This document shows, piece by piece, positions 43,098 to 50,852 of a stretch of 64,000 nucleotides of DNA. A program made the position numbers and the translations under genes. Position 1 is the first letter of the stretch. Each line of letters starts with the position of its first letter. Source of the DNA: Dehalococcoidia bacterium UBA2991 (lineage in GTDB: Bacteria > Chloroflexota > Dehalococcoidia > Tepidiformales > Tepidiformaceae); the NCBI GenBank assembly GCA_002346645.1, contig DEAD01000014.1, positions 68,522 to 132,521 on the forward strand. The letters are read 5' to 3'. The notes under the pieces are model-generated. The model did not search any database and had not been told where the DNA came from. It worked only from the letters and a program-made list of their open reading frames with translations.

Positions 43098-44020
43098 GCG
43101 GTCTCCTCGGTCCGAATGGAGGCGGAAGCAGCTGTGTATGGCTTAGCTTGAGCAGTAAAGTCGGCCCCGTCGATAGCAGTAAGCATGTCGGGTGGCAGCG
43201 GGGCAGTTACAGTGAGTTCCCCTTCCTGCGGATGAGGAACGGTTAGTTTCCAAGCATGGAGGAGGTGGCGGGGACCACCCCCATCCCTTCCATAGAGCTC
43301 ATCTCCCACCACAGGTGCACCAATAGCCGCAAGATGGACCCTGATCTGGTGAGTACGACCAGTACGAGGTCTCACGAGAAGGAACGACCTTTCCCGGGCA
43401 GAAGCAAGGACCTCGTATTCTGTCTGGGCACTACGCCCATTAGCCGTGACCGCCATTCGGCGACGATCCGAGTGGCTACGCCCAATATCGGCATCGATGA
43501 CAGCCCGATCACGCTGTGGGACACCATGGCAGAGAGCGATGTACTCCTTTTGGGCCTCGCGAGCCTCAAAGGCAGCGCTAAGGGCCGCCTGAACAGAAGG
43601 CTTCTTAGCGAGGAGGAGGACTCCACTGGTGTGCTTGTCCAGACGGTGGACAATGCCAGGACGTTCCACATCAAAAGCCGCTGCTTCTTTGACGTAGTGC
43701 TCAAGGAACCAAAGGGCAACGCTCGGGGCACCAGGCTCGGCAGGAGCATCATGCACAAGTACTCCGGCCGGTTTATCTATAGCTATGAGATCTGTGTCTT
43801 CGTGCAAAACGGACAAGGTGAGCCCACTAGAAGACGGTTCATGAACACTATCAGGCAAAGTGACCGTTACTTTGGCACCCCTGTTTACATGGGTTGACTT
43901 GCGGGCGGGCTCACCATTCACAAGAACCCTTTCGTTAGAAATAAGCCGCTGCACACGTGCACGGCTCAGATCCGGAAAGGCAGTGGCGAGCACAGCGTCG
44001 AGGCGACCCTCCTCGGTCAC
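43094..44020 (-). CDS. rluD: RluD-family 23S rRNA pseudouridine synthase
   Basis: About 308 residues. An N-terminal S4 RNA-binding domain (RLDAVLATAFPDLSRARVQRL) precedes the catalytic domain with the conserved HRLDKHTSG (catalytic Asp) and, later, RPRTGRTHQIRVHLAAIG. RluC/RluD-type enzymes isomerise uridines in 23S rRNA. GTG 44020 overlaps the lspA TGA by 4 nt (GTGA) and starts exactly where the S4 domain begins, so the longer frame to 44131, running back into lspA, is rejected. Exact uridine target cannot be told from sequence. Confidence 0.93.
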   Translation of the reverse strand: MTEEGRLDAVLATAFPDLSRARVQRLISNERVLVNGEPARKSTHVNRGAKVTVTLPDSVHEPSSSGLTLSVLHEDTDLIAIDKPAGVLVHDAPAEPGAPSVALWFLEHYVKEAAAFDVERPGIVHRLDKHTSGVLLLAKKPSVQAALSAAFEAREAQKEYIALCHGVPQRDRAVIDADIGRSHSDRRRMAVTANGRSAQTEYEVLASARERSFLLVRPRTGRTHQIRVHLAAIGAPVVGDELYGRDGGGPRHLLHAWKLTVPHPQEGELTVTAPLPPDMLTAIDGADFTAQAKPYTAASASIRTEETA

Positions 44021-44520
44021 GAAGAGTTGTCGCCGTCTTTCAGGCCGGTCTGTGTTTGAATTACGAGCGCCCATACGAGGATGACCACACCGATGGTAAT
44101 GGCCGAGTCCGCGACGTTGAAGGCAGGCCACTCAGGGAACTTGATGAAGTCAACCACCTCGCCATCATCAACCCGGTCAATGAGATTACCCACAGCACCG
44201 CCCAGCATGAGAGCGAGAGCAGCCCGCACAACCGGGCTAACCACTCCAGGGTTGAAGAAATAGACCAGAATGAGAGCCACACCCACCACACTGGTAACTA
44301 CCAGTAGTAGACCGGCCCCTTCAAGGATGCCGAAAGCCGCCCCGGTGTTGGTGAAATGTACAATCCGGACGTTCCAGTCAGGGTCAGGCCAAGCATCGAA
44401 ACGGTCGAGCCAACTTCGAATGGCCCACTTCGTTAGAAGATCTCCCACAACAATGGCTGCGGCCAAAGTAAGAAAGGCGTAATCGCCGCGTTGCAGACGC
44501 GGCAAGATGAGGCGAGACAT
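44017..44520 (-). CDS. lspA: Lipoprotein signal peptidase (signal peptidase II)
   Basis: A 167-residue aspartyl protease with four hydrophobic helices. The two catalytic Asp are in GNLIDRVDDG and FNVADSAITIG, the conserved LspA boxes. It cleaves prolipoproteins before the lipidated Cys; the window's binding protein at 55778-57622 is a predicted substrate. ATG 44520 is directly preceded by a TATTAT box at 6 nt, suggesting a leaderless mRNA. First of a three-gene unit with rluD and gltX. Confidence 0.96.
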   Translation of the reverse strand: MSRLILPRLQRGDYAFLTLAAAIVVGDLLTKWAIRSWLDRFDAWPDPDWNVRIVHFTNTGAAFGILEGAGLLLVVTSVVGVALILVYFFNPGVVSPVVRAALALMLGGAVGNLIDRVDDGEVVDFIKFPEWPAFNVADSAITIGVVILVWALVIQTQTGLKDGDNSS

Positions 44521-44526
44521 ACGTCC

Positions 44527-44532
44527 ATAATA
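44527..44532 (-). promoter_or_regulatory. -10 box of lspA (leaderless)
   Basis: Minus-strand TATTAT, then GGACGT, then ATG 44520: the predicted transcription start falls on the start codon. No clear -35. The divergent SDR promoter lies beside it. Confidence 0.45.
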
Positions 44533-44563
44533 GGGGCGGCAGCTTCAGTGAGCCCCAGCAGCG

Positions 44564-44592
44564 TTGACGCTCTTCCCTATGCCTCCTACCCT
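44564..44592 (+). promoter_or_regulatory. Promoter of SDR cassette (TTGACG-N17-TACCCT)
   Basis: TTGACG at 44564-44569 and TACCCT at 44587-44592 are separated by 17 nt, near-ideal spacing. The ATG at 44602 lies 9 nt after the -10, leaving at most about 2-3 nt of leader and no room for a ribosome-binding site. It is divergent from the lspA promoter in a 81-nt intergenic region. Confidence 0.5.
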
Positions 44593-44601
44593 TCGTGCGC
44601 T

Positions 44602-45513
44602 ATGACGAGACACCTTGAAGGAAAAACGGCAATCGTTACGGGCGGGGCCGGTGGCATGGGATCTTGGATCTGTCGCATCTTCGCAGAGCAAGGGGCGCGC
44701 GTAATCGTGGCCGACACGGGCGCAGACGTGGAAGGGCGAATGGGAATGGACCCAAGCCGGGTCAACGCCTTGGTCGACGAGATCAATTCAGCAGGCGGAG
44801 AGGCAGTAGCAGCAATCGGCGATGTATCCGAGATGGACGTAGCGGAAGGGCTCATTCGCACAGCGCTGGAGAAATGGGACAAGCTCGACATTCTCTGCTG
44901 TGCCCACGGCATCCTGCGCGAACGGATGATCTTCAACATGACAGAAGAAGAGTGGGACGACTCAATTAAAGCCCATCTAAAGGGGTGCTTTGCACCAACT
45001 AAGTTCGCTTCCATTCACTGGCGCGAGCGTCGAGATGGGGGACGTATTATCTACTTCACCTCAGGGGCAGGAATACGCGGAGAGGCGGGACAACCGAACT
45101 ATTCAGCTGCTCAACAAGGAAAGATCGGGCTCATGCTTTCCTCTGCGCAGGCATTGACACGTTACGGGGTTACCGCAAACTGCATTTCTCCGGCAGCATC
45201 AACACGTATGACCGACCGGGGCAGAGCCGTAGATCGGGAAGGCCCTGCACCGAGCCTCGCAGCAACGGGCACCCGTATGGATCCCAAAAATGTTGTGCCG
45301 GCGATCGTCTACCTGGCATCTAACGAAGGGGCGAGCGTTACGGGGAGGGTTATCGGTACAACTGGCCATGAGTTCACAGTGTGGCGCGAACCCTTCCGAG
45401 ACCAATCCATCTACTCTCAGGCACCATTCTGGAATATCGATGAATTGTTCGAGCAGATGCCACGCACCCTAGCACTGGGGAACCTAACCCCACCCGAACC
45501 CGCTTTCCCATAG
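44602..45513 (+). CDS. SDR-family protein, tandem copy 1 (Lys of YxxxK replaced by Gln)
   Basis: About 303 residues. TGGAGGMG cofactor motif, NAD-type VIVADTGAD, CCAHG in place of NNAG, and HLKGCFAP with the structural region of the HSD17B4/MFE-type SDR clade. The active-site Tyr motif reads NYSAAQQGKIGL: Tyr is followed at +4 by Gln, not Lys; the serine 13 residues earlier (FTSGAG) is kept. The C-terminus is extended (FWNIDELFEQMPRTLALG). ATG 44602 is used rather than the longer frame starting at 44491, because MTRHLEGKTAIVTGG is the family N-terminus and the promoter lies between. The next gene is a paralogue. Confidence 0.88.
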   Translation: MTRHLEGKTAIVTGGAGGMGSWICRIFAEQGARVIVADTGADVEGRMGMDPSRVNALVDEINSAGGEAVAAIGDVSEMDVAEGLIRTALEKWDKLDILCCAHGILRERMIFNMTEEEWDDSIKAHLKGCFAPTKFASIHWRERRDGGRIIYFTSGAGIRGEAGQPNYSAAQQGKIGLMLSSAQALTRYGVTANCISPAASTRMTDRGRAVDREGPAPSLAATGTRMDPKNVVPAIVYLASNEGASVTGRVIGTTGHEFTVWREPFRDQSIYSQAPFWNIDELFEQMPRTLALGNLTPPEPAFP

Positions 45514-45525
45514 GAGGATCCATCG

Positions 45526-46434
45526 ATGACACAACACCTCGCAGGAAAAACCGCGATTGTCACAGGCGGAGCCGGCGGCATTGGCAGCTGGGTCTCGAAG
45601 CTTTATGCGGAGAACGGAGCTCGCGTGATCGTAGCGGACACAGGAGCGGACGTAGAAGGACGCACTGGCCTCGATCCAAGCCGTGTAAACAGCGTTGTCG
45701 AAGAGATCACTGCAGCCGGGGGAGAAGCCATCGGAATGGTCGGGGATGTATCCGAAATGGAGGTGGCGGAAGGACTTGTTCGCACAGCCCTGGATCGATG
45801 GGGGAAACTCGACATTCTTTGTTGTGCTCATGGCATTCTACGCGAGCGGATGATCTTCAATATGACAGAGGAAGAATGGGACGGCTCCGTGAAGTCCCAC
45901 CTGAAAGGGTGCTTTGCACCAACTAAGTTCGCTGCAATCCACTGGCGCCAGCAACGGCAAGGGGGACGCATAATCTACTTCACCTCAGACGCGGGCATCA
46001 GTGGAAGCAGTGGGCAGCCCAACTACTCAGCAGCACACGCGGGTAAGCTCGGGTTAATGCGATCGAATGCAAGAGGACTAAGCCGCTATGGTGTGACCTG
46101 TAACTGCATCGCACCGGGAGCCTCAACCCGCATGACAGATAGAGGCCGAGGCCTCCAACAGGAGGGTCCAGCACCTAGCGAATCAGCCGAGGGAACAGCA
46201 CGAGATCCAAAAAATGTGGCACCTATCGCGGTGTGGCTGGCATCTGATGCTGGGGGAGCAGTGAACGGGCGTACCTTCGGGGCCCGTGGACATGTAATCA
46301 CTCTTTACAGCGAACCAGAACGAGAGCGGACACTCCGTTTTGATGACCCCTTCATTGATATTGACGAGCTATTCGAGCTTTGGCCCCAAACCCTAGGGGC
46401 AGAGCCACTCGAGAGGACACAAGCTTGGGCCTAA
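45526..46434 (+). CDS. SDR-family protein, tandem copy 2 (Lys of YxxxK replaced by His)
   Basis: A 302-residue close paralogue of the preceding gene, sharing TAIVTGGAGG, VIVADTGADVEGR, DPSRVN, CAHGILRERMIFNMTEEEWD and the C-terminal IDELFE. Here the motif reads NYSAAHAGKLGL, with His at the Lys position; the serine is kept (FTSDAG). GGAGG lies 8 nt before ATG 45526, and the gap to copy 1 is 12 nt. The two copies may form a heteromer or a two-step pair. It overlaps the NTF2-like gene by 10 nt. Confidence 0.88.
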   Translation: MTQHLAGKTAIVTGGAGGIGSWVSKLYAENGARVIVADTGADVEGRTGLDPSRVNSVVEEITAAGGEAIGMVGDVSEMEVAEGLVRTALDRWGKLDILCCAHGILRERMIFNMTEEEWDGSVKSHLKGCFAPTKFAAIHWRQQRQGGRIIYFTSDAGISGSSGQPNYSAAHAGKLGLMRSNARGLSRYGVTCNCIAPGASTRMTDRGRGLQQEGPAPSESAEGTARDPKNVAPIAVWLASDAGGAVNGRTFGARGHVITLYSEPERERTLRFDDPFIDIDELFELWPQTLGAEPLERTQAWA

Positions 46435-46844
46435 GCACAAAACAGCTTGCCGACCGGCAAGCAATTATTGAGGTGATCGACCGATACGCAACGTCACTGG
46501 ACGCGAAGGACTACCAGCGTTTCATGACTTGCTTCAGCGAAGATGCAATCGTTCACTATTCCGACGACCTCGTGGGTCCTGAGTCAACAGCGGCATACGC
46601 GAAAGCGGCACTGGACCAGTTCTCCTCCACGCAGCATTTACTGGGAAACTACGAGATCAATCTCGACGGGGATCAGGCAACAGCACAAACCTACATGCAT
46701 GCAAGTCACATCACGTCGGAAGGCGAAATATGGGTTGTCGGCGGCACGTATATCGACCGATTTGAGCGCCGGGATGGCGAATGGAAGATCATCGAACGGA
46801 CGCTCGATGGGAAATGGTCCGAGCGGCGCAAAATCTCGGAGTAG
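46425..46844 (+). CDS. SnoaL/NTF2-like protein
   Basis: About 139 residues with the cone-shaped alpha-beta NTF2 pattern: an N-terminal helix IEVIDRYATSLDAKDYQRFMTCFSEDA, then a sheet ending ERRDGEWKIIERTLDG. The family includes ketosteroid isomerases, polyketide cyclases and dehydratases; no catalytic pair can be assigned with certainty (Asp in ATSLDAKDY, His at HYSDD). TTG 46425 is chosen: GAGAGGA lies about 9 nt upstream and it gives a compact start overlapping the SDR by 10 nt. The frame open to 46380 is an upstream extension. Confidence 0.7.
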   Translation: MGLSTKQLADRQAIIEVIDRYATSLDAKDYQRFMTCFSEDAIVHYSDDLVGPESTAAYAKAALDQFSSTQHLLGNYEINLDGDQATAQTYMHASHITSEGEIWVVGGTYIDRFERRDGEWKIIERTLDGKWSERRKISE

Positions 46845-46877
46845 CATCCTTAGGCGACAACAGCGAAAGGAACGGCC

Positions 46878-47666
46878 ATGGGTAAGGACATTGACCTTCA
46901 GGGCAAGGTGGCGCTCATCACAGGGGGTGGCCAAGGCATAGGGAAGGGGATCGCCAAGGTTCTCGGCGAATGCGGCGCAACAGTAGTCGTCTCAGATATA
47001 AACCCCGACACAACGGCAGCTACAGCGGCAGAACTCGGAGCTAAAGCACTGCCACTAAACGTGGCAGACCAAACTGCGTTCAATGCTGCAATCGACCAGA
47101 TAGTAGCCGAGCAGGGCAGCCTCGACATCCTCGTGAACAACGCGGGCGTGTATCGCGAGTACGGAGGAGCAATCGAGACTATCACTCCAGAAATGTGGCG
47201 CACACTATGGTCAGTAAACGTTGATGGTGTTTTTTTTGGATGCCAAGCTGCTGCTCGGGTGATGGTGGCCGCAGGAAACGGGGGACGCATCATCAACATC
47301 GCATCAACACAAGCAGTTTCACCAGGCGTAGGAGTCACCTACGACGGTTCAAAAGCAGCAGTCGTGCAAATCACACGAACACTTGCTTTAGAACTGGGGC
47401 GGCATAACATCACAGTTAACGCAGTAGCCCCAGGCGCAACCTGGGTGAATCCAGGCGATCCACCACCAATCGACTCAACCGCACCAATCCCCCGCTCAGG
47501 CCAGCCACTGGGTGACGCAGTCGCATCCCGCATTGCGCGCATCCCAGCGGGACGCTGGGCGGTACCGGAAGATATCGGAAATTCGGTTGCGTTCGTTGCT
47601 TCGCCGCTAGCAAGCTATATCAACGGGGTCTACCTGAATGTAGACGGAGGCTGGCTGACAGAGTAA
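46878..47666 (+). CDS. SDR-family oxidoreductase (classical)
   Basis: A 262-residue SDR with TGGGQGIG, NNAGVY, Ser in NIASTQAVS and a full Y-x3-K (TYDGSKAAV). Asp in VSDINPD suggests NAD. AAGGA lies 6 nt before ATG 46878. It lies 33 nt after the NTF2-like gene on the same strand. Its product probably acts on the same pathway intermediates as the tandem pair, though this is inferred only from position. Confidence 0.92.
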   Translation: MGKDIDLQGKVALITGGGQGIGKGIAKVLGECGATVVVSDINPDTTAATAAELGAKALPLNVADQTAFNAAIDQIVAEQGSLDILVNNAGVYREYGGAIETITPEMWRTLWSVNVDGVFFGCQAAARVMVAAGNGGRIINIASTQAVSPGVGVTYDGSKAAVVQITRTLALELGRHNITVNAVAPGATWVNPGDPPPIDSTAPIPRSGQPLGDAVASRIARIPAGRWAVPEDIGNSVAFVASPLASYINGVYLNVDGGWLTE

Positions 47667-47669
47667 CTC

Positions 47670-48455
47670 CTACGGAAGCCGTAGGAGGTGGTTTCCACCT
47701 TCAACCGGAATTACCTGCCCAGTGATATCGCTGAAGAGATCGCTGGCCACTGCTAGAGCAACATTGGCGCAATCATCAACTGTGGTAATTCGGGCGAGTG
47801 GTGTCTGCTCTATGAACGCCTTAGCCGAAGAAGAGTCTTCGGGAAGGTCCACCCGAGCTTCATCAATGGGGGTACCTTCACCACCGTAGCCATTCATAGC
47901 CGTAGGTACGAAACCAGGGGCAACCGCATTTACCCGAACCTGATCAGGTCCATACTCGCGAGCGGCTATTTTTGTTGCAAAGTTGATAGCAGCCTTCGCA
48001 GCGGAGTAAGGAGTGAGCCCAAGTGGGATGGAGATAGCTGTACTGGATGTGATGTTAATAAGAGAGCCCCCACCGCTATCGGCCATAGCATTCCCCATAT
48101 GCTTCATGAAATAGATGAAACCGAAGTACTGGATATCGGCGACTTCATGAAGCTCTACGGGAGTAATGTCTCGAATCATGTTGAAGCGGACTATGCCTGC
48201 AGAGTTAACCGCAATGTCTAGACCACCCCACTTATCAACAGCAGCATCGGCAAGAGCTTTAAGCTCATCATAGTTGCGACCATCGCAGCGGATGGGAGTG
48301 GCACCTGTTTTGGCAGCAAGCTTTTCGAGGTTTTCTAGGCGCCGAGCGGCAACAATTAGATCAGCACCATGTTCTGCAAAGCGCTCGGCAATAGCCCAAC
48401 CTATGCCGCTCGAAGCTCCCAAAATAATCGCCTTCTTACCATCAAGGAGTCCCAT
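47670..48455 (-). CDS. SDR-family oxidoreductase (classical)
   Basis: A 261-residue SDR with GASSGIG, NSAG, Ser in TSSTAIS and Y-x3-K (PYSAAKAAI). Arg-Arg in VAARRLEN favours NADP. It ends IPVEGGNHLLRLP. ATG 48455 has AGGAG 8 nt upstream. Convergent with the preceding SDR (3 nt between the stops) and divergent from the LLM oxidoreductase. Substrate unknown. Confidence 0.91.
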   Translation of the reverse strand: MGLLDGKKAIILGASSGIGWAIAERFAEHGADLIVAARRLENLEKLAAKTGATPIRCDGRNYDELKALADAAVDKWGGLDIAVNSAGIVRFNMIRDITPVELHEVADIQYFGFIYFMKHMGNAMADSGGGSLINITSSTAISIPLGLTPYSAAKAAINFATKIAAREYGPDQVRVNAVAPGFVPTAMNGYGGEGTPIDEARVDLPEDSSSAKAFIEQTPLARITTVDDCANVALAVASDLFSDITGQVIPVEGGNHLLRLP

Positions 48456-48601
48456 ACAAATCGCTCCTGCCCGAAACTCGAGCTAGGAAAAGAGTCTACG
48501 GATGGCGAGGGTAAGGGGTAGGGACATCCAGTTAGAAAAGCTTTCGCGTTTTGGCAAACAAGCGGAAGTTGGAATCCTGCTTTCCCATCGTAATTACACT
48601 G

Positions 48602-48632
48602 CCTGAAAGCTCTCTAAGACCGAGCTTTCAGG
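48602..48632. promoter_or_regulatory. Perfect inverted repeat upstream of LLM oxidoreductase cassette
   Basis: CCTGAAAGCTC (48602-48612) and GAGCTTTCAGG (48622-48632) are exact inverse copies with a 9-nt centre. It lies in the 243-nt divergent region between an SDR and the LLM cassette, 67 nt before the latter's start. No T-tract follows on the plus strand, so an operator or mRNA hairpin is more likely than a terminator. Confidence 0.4.
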
Positions 48633-48698
48633 AGAGGTGGAGTTGACGCCATCACTAGCTTCAGAAACCGGGTAGACTGCGCGCGATTCTGACGGACG

Positions 48699-49676
48699 GT
48701 GAACCCACACATGAAGATTGGACTCTGCCTGCCCCAGCTAAACCCCCACGCGGACCGCGCAGCGGTGCTAGGTTTCTCTAGGAATGCCGAATCTGCCGGC
48801 TTTGACTCACTATGGGTACAGGACCACTTTATGGTCCCGGAAGACCCACAGGTGGGCTATGCAGGAGGTCCCAAAGAAGTCCAGATGCCCGATCCATACC
48901 GTTGCATGCTGTCCCCCATCGAACTGCTTTCGTTCGTGGCCGCGGCAACAGAGCGCGTGCAGATTGGAACATCGATCCTGGTAACGGCGTACTACCGCCC
49001 CTTGTTACTAGCTAAGCGCCTAACAACACTCGATATTCTCTCCGGCGGCCGAGTAGTTGCTGGTCTTGGTCTAGGCTGGAGCAAGGACGAGTACGACCAC
49101 ATGGATACACCCTTCACGCAGCGTGGGGCTCGAATGACTGACTTCGTGAGAGCACTAAAAGCATGCTGGCTGCCAGATCCGGTTGAGTATCATGGCGAGT
49201 TCTTCGACGTGCCAAAATGCGATAGCTCACCTAAGCCCTTACAGCGAAACTCGGCAGGTGAGCCACAAATAGAGATCGCGATGGGTGGCGGAGGCAACCC
49301 GCAGGGTGCGCGTCGAGTCGCAGAACTAGCCGACGCCTGGAACCCAGCGGGAGCACCTCCTGAGATGGTTATGGAAGGCCTCGCAGGACTCAACGCGATG
49401 GCTGCAGAATTTGGGCGGGGACCGCTAAAGAGCTATATGCGTATCTTTGCGAATCCGACAATGGCGGGCGTCGAACCTTGGCACGGTGGCTTTTTCGGAC
49501 CGATGTCCTGGAGTGGCACGGCAGAGGAAATGAAGCCCAAGGTAGAAGAAGCAAAGGAAGCAGGGATAGAACACATCATTATCGAGACGGGATTCTGGGA
49601 GCCCTGCCCCAGCTCACAGAATTGGATCGACCAAGTGGACTTTTTTGCGCCATTAGTTGAGGTGGCCCACAGCTAA
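48699..49676 (+). CDS. LLM-class (F420-dependent type) flavin oxidoreductase
   Basis: A 325-residue luciferase-like TIM barrel. MKIGLCLPQLNP near the start, ESAGFDSLWVQDHFMVP, VQIGTSILVTAYYRP, LTTLDILSGGRVVAGLGLGW and ADAWNPAG are the family's coenzyme and substrate strands. The SGGRVVAGLGLGW wording is usual in F420-dependent members, but F420 against FMN use cannot be proved. Start GTG 48699 or ATG 48711 (both listed); GTG keeps 4 extra residues. First gene of a six-gene rightward cassette (spacing 29, 43, 10, overlap, 30 nt). Confidence 0.87.
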   Translation: MNPHMKIGLCLPQLNPHADRAAVLGFSRNAESAGFDSLWVQDHFMVPEDPQVGYAGGPKEVQMPDPYRCMLSPIELLSFVAAATERVQIGTSILVTAYYRPLLLAKRLTTLDILSGGRVVAGLGLGWSKDEYDHMDTPFTQRGARMTDFVRALKACWLPDPVEYHGEFFDVPKCDSSPKPLQRNSAGEPQIEIAMGGGGNPQGARRVAELADAWNPAGAPPEMVMEGLAGLNAMAAEFGRGPLKSYMRIFANPTMAGVEPWHGGFFGPMSWSGTAEEMKPKVEEAKEAGIEHIIIETGFWEPCPSSQNWIDQVDFFAPLVEVAHS

Positions 49677-49705
49677 CCTAGAAGGGAGCGCCGAGGAGGA
49701 ACAGC

Positions 49706-50809
49706 GTGAGTGAGAGTCTGCTAACCAATTTCGACGAGTATCTAATTCACCAGATCACCGACTCGTTTGGGTCAGTGGCAGCTACAGACAAGCACTGGAA
49801 CGACGGCCATTACATATGCCTGTGCGATGCAGATGGAAAAATCCAACTCATCGGGCTCGTGCGCCTTTATACAAACAATGATGTGATCGATGGGTTTCTG
49901 TGCGTTCGTCATGAGGGGAAGCAACACAACATTCGACTTTCCCGACGACTCCGGTCAGACGTGAACACCATTGGAATCGGACCACTACGAATCGAAATCG
50001 TAGAACCGATGGAGACAGTACGTTTGGTGCTAGAGGAAAACGAATACGGAATTTCCTGTGACCTTACTTGCCGCACAACTTCGGTCCCATATGAAGACAC
50101 TCCTTCATATGTTCGAGAGGGGGGGCGTTTCAACCGCTCACGGGCTGTATACGAGGTAGTGGGCACGGTTGAGGGCTCCGTAACAGTGGCAGGAGAGACC
50201 TACAAAGCGACGGCCGACAAGTGGTTCTTCTTCCGAAACCACTCCTGGGGCTCGATGCCTGGGCGTGGAGGGCCCCGCGACCATGGGGCGCCCCCGCAAT
50301 CCCCACAAGAGACCACAAAAGGGCTGCGCCAGTGGGTTCTCTTTCGGATGCCCGACCACGGTGGCTTTTACCAAATCATGGATCGTGACGACGGCGAGCG
50401 CCTGCAGCAGGAGGGCGCCATTCTATTATCAGACTCCCAATTGGAAGTCACAGAAATCGACCACGACCTGGAGTTTTATTCAGACGGGCCTAAGCGACTG
50501 AAATCAGGACGCTTCAGCCTGACCGACCAAGAGGGCACTCGGCGAGAATACGAGCTGGAAGATCTCGGGTGGGTGTACTGCCAAGGCGGGGGATACTTCG
50601 GTGGTTTCAACGACGGTTTGGGACAAGGTGTTTGGCGCGGCGAGTATCATGCTGAAGGCGAAGTCTGGGACGCATCACACCCGCAGAAAATCGTGGAAGC
50701 GGACGGTACCGAGCGTGAGTTCGACCACGCCTGGGCAGAAAGCTTCACTCTGCTGCGCAGTGGCAACTCTTTAGGCTTAGCCCACTTCGAAGCAGTGGTC
50801 TTCGAATAA
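49706..50809 (+). CDS. Lipocalin-like (AttH/CrtC-type) protein, function unknown
   Basis: A 367-residue beta-rich protein without signal peptide. I see no enzymatic motif. The two-half layout (residues 1 to about 150 and 165-360), the aromatic FFFRNHSWGSMPGRGG, and the late HAEGEVWDASH, DHAWAESF and FEAVVFE resemble the double-lipocalin proteins related to CrtC/AttH hydratases and small-molecule binding proteins, but this is a structural impression. GTG 49706 has GGAGG 6 nt upstream. Second gene of the LLM cassette. Confidence 0.4.
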   Translation: MSESLLTNFDEYLIHQITDSFGSVAATDKHWNDGHYICLCDADGKIQLIGLVRLYTNNDVIDGFLCVRHEGKQHNIRLSRRLRSDVNTIGIGPLRIEIVEPMETVRLVLEENEYGISCDLTCRTTSVPYEDTPSYVREGGRFNRSRAVYEVVGTVEGSVTVAGETYKATADKWFFFRNHSWGSMPGRGGPRDHGAPPQSPQETTKGLRQWVLFRMPDHGGFYQIMDRDDGERLQQEGAILLSDSQLEVTEIDHDLEFYSDGPKRLKSGRFSLTDQEGTRREYELEDLGWVYCQGGGYFGGFNDGLGQGVWRGEYHAEGEVWDASHPQKIVEADGTEREFDHAWAESFTLLRSGNSLGLAHFEAVVFE

Positions 50810-50852
50810 TAGATTTATAAAACAAAACTGTGAGCCAAACGGAGGGATGGCG

